This document shows, one piece after another, positions 7,408 through 11,582 of a stretch of DNA of 11,582 nt; position 1 is the stretch's first letter, and each line of letters opens with the position of its first letter. The stretch comes from Cyanobium sp. Lineage in GTDB: Bacteria; Cyanobacteriota; Cyanobacteriia; PCC-6307; Cyanobiaceae. Position numbers and translations under genes: made by a program. The stretch covers positions 1-11,582 of the forward strand of contig BJHC01000026.1 in NCBI GenBank assembly GCA_014191535.1. Reading direction: 5' to 3'. The notes below the pieces were generated by a model, which was given only the letters and a program-made list of their open reading frames with translations, made no database searches and had not been told where the DNA came from.

Positions 7408-8150
7408 GGGGTGTCCGCCGCCTGGCCGATGGCCTTGCGAATGCCGTTGCGGTGGGCGAGGGCCGTGCGGCGGTTGGCAAAGCTGTGGCGCAGGGCGCGG
7501 CCGTCCCGCAGCACCAGCACCAGACGGTGTTGCTTGCGGGAGCCCAGCAGGATCCAACCGGCCAGGGCCGCCAGTTGTAGGGGCCAGAACAGCAGCGGGA
7601 ACGGCAGCAGCAGCAGCCCCCCCAGACACAGCAACAGCCACCAGCTGAAGATGTGGGGGTGCTGGGGCAGGCTCTGCACCGCCGCCGAGCGGATCGTGGC
7701 CACCGCCACGCTCTGCCCAGCCACCGTCACGCTGGTGGGTGGGCGCACCGGGGCCGCGGCGGCGACGGGCGCCTCAGCAACCGGAGGCGTTGGCGAAGGC
7801 GCGCGCTCTGGTGTTGGCGGGGCGGCTGAGGCTGCCTTGGCCTGGAGTTCGAACACCAGCACCGGCCCCTGGGGCCCCAGGCGGATCTCGTCGCCGTCGT
7901 CGAGGCGGCGGCAGTGCTGCACCCGCTGGCCCTCCAGGAAGGTGCCATCGCGGCTCTGCCACTCGCACACCAACCAGCCCTGGCTGCGGGAGAACCGCAC
8001 CACGGCGTGGTGGTCGGACACCTCCCCCTGGCTGGCGAGGCAGAGGCGGTTGCTGCTGGCCCGGCCGATGGTGAGCGGTTGTGCCGGATCCAGGGGGGCG
8101 CTCTTGCGCCGGTCGCTGGCCAGCACCAGCCGGGCGGTGGGGGCGCTCAT
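7404..8150 (-). CDS. FHA domain protein with C-terminal membrane hairpin
   Basis: A 248-residue protein. The N-terminal forkhead-associated domain (about residues 5-103) has the conserved IGR (28-30), SDHH (45-48, with H48 as the structural histidine) and SRDGTFLEG (66-74, matching the SxNGTxxNG turn with Asp in place of Asn). R30 and S45 are the residues that normally hold phosphothreonine. A Pro/Ala linker (about 104-140) leads to a hydrophobic region of about 36 residues (169-205) with a central PFP kink, likely a two-helix hairpin. A short cytoplasmic tail, basic and rich in Arg and His, ends the protein. It should present a phosphothreonine reader at the inner face of a membrane. ATG at 8150 overlaps the preceding stop as ATGA; an in-frame GTG at 8177 would add nine residues not typical of the domain. 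It probably recruits a protein phosphorylated by the adjacent kinase. Confidence 0.92.
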   Translation of the reverse strand: MSAPTARLVLASDRRKSAPLDPAQPLTIGRASSNRLCLASQGEVSDHHAVVRFSRSQGWLVCEWQSRDGTFLEGQRVQHCRRLDDGDEIRLGPQGPVLVFELQAKAASAAPPTPERAPSPTPPVAEAPVAAAAPVRPPTSVTVAGQSVAVATIRSAAVQSLPQHPHIFSWWLLLCLGGLLLLPFPLLFWPLQLAALAGWILLGSRKQHRLVLVLRDGRALRHSFANRRTALAHRNGIRKAIGQAADTP

Positions 8151-8422
8151 GGTTCCCCGCGGCGGCGGCGCCACCACAGCTGCCAGTCATCGCGCAGGTC
8201 GTTCCACCAGCCCCCATCCCCCTGGCGCTGGGGCACCACCCGGCCCGGGAACAGCAGCGCCTTGCTGGCCAGGGCCAGGGCGATCAGCACCATCAGCAGC
8301 AGCACCCAGCCCGGGATCGCCCCCACCCAGGTGGCGGCGAAGAAGGCGCGCAGGGCATACAACCCGATGGTGAACGCCAGCCAGAGCCGGAAGGGTTCCC
8401 AGGGGTCCCGCTGGCGCTGCAC
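8147..8422 (-). CDS. small two-helix membrane protein, first gene of the operon
   Basis: A 91-residue protein of unknown function. Two hydrophobic helices (about residues 12-31 and 36-58) are joined by a short turn, with a Trp/Arg-rich tail (GWWNDLRDDWQLWWRRRR) that is likely cytoplasmic and amphipathic. Its stop overlaps the FHA gene's ATG by 4 bases, so the two are translationally coupled and it may be a membrane partner of the FHA protein, whose hydrophobic hairpin it resembles in layout. The start is a GTG at 8422 with no clear Shine-Dalgarno sequence; no better start is seen within the frame. It is the 5'-most gene of the operon and faces the PBP gene across the divergent gap. Confidence 0.75.
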   Translation of the reverse strand: MQRQRDPWEPFRLWLAFTIGLYALRAFFAATWVGAIPGWVLLLMVLIALALASKALLFPGRVVPQRQGDGGWWNDLRDDWQLWWRRRRGEP

Positions 8423-8442
8423 CGCTTGGCCGCAAGAAGGCT

Positions 8443-8459
8443 GGCCGTAGCCTATGGCC
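8443..8459. promoter_or_regulatory. 17-base near-palindrome, candidate shared operator
   Basis: GGCCGTAG (8443-8450), central C, CTATGGCC (8452-8459): seven of eight positions pair symmetrically, the exception being 8447/8455. It sits inside the 92-base gap between the operon's GTG (8422) and the PBP gene, 21 bases before the operon start. TAGCCTAT is the most A/T-rich stretch in the gap and could also belong to a -10 element. A competing inverted repeat, AGGCT (8438-8442) with AGCCT (8449-8453), overlaps it. No regulator can be named. Confidence 0.35.
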
Positions 8460-8514
8460 GGGCCGCAGCACCCGCCTGAGCATCCCCTCGCGCTTCGATC
8501 CGCTCCTGGCCCGC

Positions 8515-10755
8515 TTGGCGCCCCCCGCGATGCGCCAGGCCTGGCTGCAGCTGGCCCGGGCCGCTTGGCAGGGGCCCTGGACTGAGCGTCCCGCCGCCAT
8601 CCGTGCCGCCTGGGGCCCCCTCACCGAGCGCCAGGCCCTGGTGGAACTCTGGGTGGGCGGGTCGCGGATCACCGCCCTGCCCCTCGGTGACCAGCGGGTG
8701 CGCTTGGGCCGTGATCCCAGCTGTGAGCTGCCCCTGGAGGATCCCAGCCTCAGCCGGGTGCACGCCATCCTCGAGCGCCAGAGCCCCAGCGACCGCGACT
8801 TCAGCCTCGAGGACTTCAACTCCGCCAACGGCCTGTTCCATCGCGATCGGCGCATTCGTGCCATTCACCTGCGCCACGGCGATGTGGTGCGGCTGGGGTC
8901 GCCGCTGAAGGATCAGGCGCCGGAACTGCGCTACCACCAACCCCGCAGTCCGCTCGAGCAGGCGGTGCATCGCCTGGGCCTGGCGGCCCTGGCGGGTTCA
9001 GCGGTGCTGGTGAGCGGCATGCTGCTGGCGGCCAGCATCGGCGGCGGCTCCCGCATCCGCTCGATCTCCGGGCCGGTCAAGATTTTTGCCGCCAGCGGCC
9101 AGCAGATCGATGGCCAGCAGGGTTCCGCCACGGCCCTGCCCAGCCTGGGGGCCTATCCCCTGCACCTGCGGCAGGCGCTGATGGCCTCGGAGGAGGCGCG
9201 CTTCGGTTGGAACAGCGGCATCGATCTGTTCGGCACCCTGCGCTCCGCGCTGCTGGGCACCGGCGGCGGCAGCGGTCTCACCCAGCAGGTGGCCCGCATG
9301 GTGTACCCCGATGTGGGCCGCGATCTGAGCCTCACCCGCAAGCTGCGGGAGCTGTGGGTGGCTCTGCAGCTGGAGGTGGGCTTCAGCAAGAACCAGATCC
9401 TCAAGCTGTATCTGGATCGGGCCTACCTGGGGTTGGGCACCGAAGGCTTCGAGCAGGCGGCCCAGCTGTATTTCCGCAAGTCGGCCACGGATCTGGATGT
9501 GGCCCAGTCGGCCTTCCTGGTGGGTCTGCTGCCCAGCCCCAATGGCTACAGCCCCTGCAATCCCGACGACCCCGGTGCCGGGCTGGAGCGGCGCAACCTG
9601 GTGCTGAAGCTGATGCACGAGCAGGGCTGGCTCAGCGATCAGGCCCTGATCGATGCCCAGCGGCGCCCCCTCAACATCGACCCCTCCGCCTGCCGGGAGT
9701 CGAGCTACAGCAGCTACCCCTTCTTCAGCGATTACGTGATCGGGGAGCTGGAGGGCACCCGTTTCGGCCTCGACCTCAGCGGCCCCGATGCCGGCGGCAA
9801 CTACGCGGTGATCAGCACCATCCAGCCGGCCCTGCAGCAGCTGGCCCAGGAGCAGCTCAAACGGTTTCTGGAGGGGCCCGCCGCCGCCGCGGGCCTCACC
9901 CAGGGGGCCCTGATCACGGTGAACACCGAAACCGGCGCGATCCTGGCCTATGTGGGGGGCGGTGATTACGGCCGCTCCAGCTTCGATCGGGTGCAGGCCC
10001 TGCGCCAGCCGGGCTCCACCTTCAAGCTGTTCCCCTACCTGGCGGCCCTGGCGGCGGGGGTCTCCCCCAGCGCGTCCATCTCCTGTGCGCCCCTCAGCTA
10101 CGTGGCGGGTTGCCGTGGCGGTGGCGGCAGCACCAGCGTGGCCCAGGGGCTGGCGGCGTCCGAAAACGTGGTGGCGCTGCGGCTGGCGGAGCGGGCCGGC
10201 CTGGCACAGGTGGTGAAGCTGGCCCGCCGCCTGGGGATCACGACCCCCCTGGAGCCCGACTTCAACACCATGCTGGGGGGCCGCGAAACCTATCTCTACG
10301 AGCTGGCGCGGGCCTATGCGGTGGTGGCCAACGGCGGCCTGTCCGTGCCGATGCACGGGGTGAGCCGCATCTACGACCTGGGCATCTGCCAATCGGTGAA
10401 GAGCCTGGATCGCTGTCCGCCCCGGGGAATCACGGTCCCGATCGGCGAACGGGCCCGTCAGCTGATCCCCGCCGACGTGGCCGCCAGCATGGACCAGCTG
10501 CTGGCCGGGGTGGTGCAGGGGGGCACGGGCCGGGCCGCGGCGGTGGTGCCCGACGCCCGCGGCAAAACCGGCACCACCAACAACGGCGTCGATGTGTTGT
10601 TCATCGGCTATTCCCCATCGATGAAGCTGCTCACCGCCATCTGGATGGGCAACGACGACAACCGCCCGGCGGCCGCCGCCAGCGGTGCCCTGGTGGCGGA
10701 GCTCTGGGGGCGGTACATGCAGCGGGTGGCTAGCGCAGCGCCCCCAGCCAGCTGA
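8515..10755 (+). CDS. class A penicillin-binding protein (GT51 + transpeptidase) with N-terminal FHA domain
   Basis: A 746-residue bifunctional peptidoglycan synthase. Residues about 42-135 form a cytoplasmic FHA domain (LGRD with G65-R66, SRVH 80-83, FNSANGLF 101-108). A membrane helix lies at about 155-176. The GT51 glycosyltransferase has the catalytic Glu in ASEEARF (E226, usually ED), GGSGLTQQVAR (251-261), RKLRE with E279, KNQILKLYL (292-300) and AFLVGLLPSPNGYSP. The transpeptidase has S501-TFK, SEN (549-551) and KTG (684-686). All key residues are present, so both activities are plausible. The conserved His of the first GT51 motif is replaced (WNSGID). The start is unsettled: TTG at 8515, ATG at 8530, or CTG at 8476, because the frame upstream of 8515 still reads like protein. 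The FHA domain would bind a phosphothreonine protein inside the cell, possibly one made by the divergent kinase operon. The stop overlaps the opposite gene by 26 bases. Confidence 0.95.
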   Translation: MAPPAMRQAWLQLARAAWQGPWTERPAAIRAAWGPLTERQALVELWVGGSRITALPLGDQRVRLGRDPSCELPLEDPSLSRVHAILERQSPSDRDFSLEDFNSANGLFHRDRRIRAIHLRHGDVVRLGSPLKDQAPELRYHQPRSPLEQAVHRLGLAALAGSAVLVSGMLLAASIGGGSRIRSISGPVKIFAASGQQIDGQQGSATALPSLGAYPLHLRQALMASEEARFGWNSGIDLFGTLRSALLGTGGGSGLTQQVARMVYPDVGRDLSLTRKLRELWVALQLEVGFSKNQILKLYLDRAYLGLGTEGFEQAAQLYFRKSATDLDVAQSAFLVGLLPSPNGYSPCNPDDPGAGLERRNLVLKLMHEQGWLSDQALIDAQRRPLNIDPSACRESSYSSYPFFSDYVIGELEGTRFGLDLSGPDAGGNYAVISTIQPALQQLAQEQLKRFLEGPAAAAGLTQGALITVNTETGAILAYVGGGDYGRSSFDRVQALRQPGSTFKLFPYLAALAAGVSPSASISCAPLSYVAGCRGGGGSTSVAQGLAASENVVALRLAERAGLAQVVKLARRLGITTPLEPDFNTMLGGRETYLYELARAYAVVANGGLSVPMHGVSRIYDLGICQSVKSLDRCPPRGITVPIGERARQLIPADVAASMDQLLAGVVQGGTGRAAAVVPDARGKTGTTNNGVDVLFIGYSPSMKLLTAIWMGNDDNRPAAAASGALVAELWGRYMQRVASAAPPAS

Positions 10756-11582
10756 CCAGGGCCCAGCCCAGTCCGCCCATTAGCCCCCAGGCCCAGCTGG
10801 AACTCAGCAGCCGCTGCAGGGGCGTGCTCTCGTCATCCCCCTGGCGTGGCAGTTGCCAGCCCAGTTGCAGGGCTCCGTACACCAAGAGCAGCACCCAGGC
10901 GGGAATGCTCAGCCCCAGGCTGGAGAAGCCCAGTTCGCGCCAGCGCAGCAAGCTCAGCCCCGCCGCCAGGGCGATCAGGGCGCTGACCGCGCCGCTGGCC
11001 CCACTCCAGCGCCGCTGCACACCCCACCGCTGGGCCAGGGCGGCGGCGGGGGCCAGGCAGGCCAGGGCCGTCAGGCAGTAGCGCAGCACCACATCGCTCA
11101 GCTGCAGGGGGGAGTTGCCCAGCAGCAGGGCCAGCAGGATCAGGTTGGTCACCGCTTCAGGGCCGTTGGCGTGCAGCCAGGGGTTGCTGAGCCAGCGCCA
11201 GGCCTGATGGGGGTCGCCGCTCTGGCTGCTGTCGAGCCACCAGCGCCGCGGCAAGCCTTTGAGCGGGCCCAGGCTCAGGGCCTGCAGCAGCCCCAGCACC
11301 ACCACCAGGGCCATGCCGCCGCTCCAGCCCCAGCCCTCCAGCAGTTCCCGATCGAGGGCGCTGCCGGCCCAGCAGAGCACCAGGGCACCGCTGGCGGCCA
11401 GGGCCAGGCCTGGGGCCAGGGCCCGCCAGCCTTCATCCTTCGCTGCCGGCGCGGGGGCCGTGGTTACCCCCGGTGCTGGGGCCGCGGCAGTGGCCGGCGC
11501 TTCGGCCCCCAGCCCCGTGGCCGCCTCCAGCAGATCCAGCAGTTCCCGCTCGATGGCGGGGGCATAGGTGCGGCTCAGTTGC
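10730..11582 (-). CDS. rhomboid-like intramembrane protein, N-terminus outside window
   Basis: The frame is open to the right edge (284 codons including the stop), so the true start is not in the window; a GTG at 11380 lies inside the first hydrophobic segment and is not the start. After a soluble stretch (LSRTYAPAIERELLDLLEA) and an Ala/Pro linker come about seven hydrophobic segments. WRWLSNPWLHANG...N matches the rhomboid region ahead of and in TM2 (His at 11171-11173, Asn at 11144-11146; the second His of HxxxxHxxxN is Glu, 11156-11158). GASG (10991-11002) matches the catalytic serine motif. The final helix, where active rhomboids have HxxGxxxG, reads WAWGLMGGLGWA (within about 10736-10805) with no His. 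It may therefore be an inactive rhomboid-like protein that binds membrane clients. The rhomboid call is moderate; the membrane-protein call is safe. Confidence 0.75.
   Translation of the reverse strand, partial: QLSRTYAPAIERELLDLLEAATGLGAEAPATAAAPAPGVTTAPAPAAKDEGWRALAPGLALAASGALVLCWAGSALDRELLEGWGWSGGMALVVVLGLLQALSLGPLKGLPRRWWLDSSQSGDPHQAWRWLSNPWLHANGPEAVTNLILLALLLGNSPLQLSDVVLRYCLTALACLAPAAALAQRWGVQRRWSGASGAVSALIALAAGLSLLRWRELGFSSLGLSIPAWVLLLVYGALQLGWQLPRQGDDESTPLQRLLSSSWAWGLMGGLGWALVSWLGALR

Noticed and set aside
7408..7641. An N-terminal extension of the kinase frame to a start at 7641.
   Set aside because: The added residues come from the alternate frame of the FHA gene; the kinase fold begins normally at ATG 7407 with an ATGA overlap.
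5305..8373. A plus-strand open frame of 1022 codons running antisense to the kinase, vWA and PP2C genes.
   Set aside because: It is a shadow of high-GC codon bias on the opposite strand: composition is Gln/Gly/Arg/His/Ala-rich, no domain is visible, and the minus-strand genes have full catalytic motifs and coupled starts.
8998..10392. A minus-strand open frame of 464 codons opposite the PBP gene.
   Set aside because: It is rich in His, Gln and Gly, as antisense frames here are, and the PBP on the plus strand is unambiguous.

Overview
The window looks like a GC-rich unicellular cyanobacterium, probably of the Cyanobium / freshwater Synechococcus group. The clearest marker is a gene for PSRP-3/Ycf65, a ribosomal protein found only in cyanobacteria and plastids. 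Supporting signs are a HAD phosphatase of a type common in cyanobacteria and three copies of the HIP1 octamer. This is inference from gene content; no 16S or other typing marker is present. Nothing indicates an insertion sequence, prophage, CRISPR array, tRNA or rRNA.

Layout. Positions 1-433 (minus) hold the N-terminal part of a P-loop GTPase that runs off the left edge. Diverging from it is an Xaa-Pro aminopeptidase, pepP (471-1805, plus), which converges on a HAD-type phosphatase (1824-2600, minus). That phosphatase has no ATG, GTG or TTG ahead of its catalytic DxD motif and seems to start at CTG. It diverges from the PSRP-3 gene (2663-3127, plus), which ends at a textbook intrinsic terminator (3136-3160).

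The core is a minus-strand operon of six tightly packed genes, read from 8422 down to 3172: a small two-helix membrane protein, a membrane-anchored FHA protein, a Ser/Thr-kinase-like protein with a zinc ribbon, a von Willebrand A (vWA) protein, a PP2C phosphatase with one membrane helix, and a single-pass membrane protein of unknown function. Five genes touch or overlap their neighbour (three 4-base ATGA/GTGA overlaps and one 50-base overlap); the sixth junction is an 18-base gap with a strong Shine-Dalgarno sequence. Kinase plus vWA plus PP2C is the composition of the TerY-P / YegI-YegK-YegL type of phosphorylation triad, here combined with a phosphothreonine reader (FHA).

Diverging from the operon across a 92-base gap that contains a 17-base near-palindrome is a class A penicillin-binding protein with an FHA domain at its cytoplasmic N-terminus (8515-10755, plus). 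The attractive reading is a local signalling module in which the kinase and phosphatase set a phosphorylation state that FHA domains read, one of them fused to a cell-wall synthase. The link is inferred from gene order and domains only. The PBP gene overlaps tail to tail with a rhomboid-like membrane protein (10730-11582, minus, N-terminus outside the window) that keeps the GASG serine motif but appears to lack the catalytic histidine.

There is no stretch over 300 bases without a gene.
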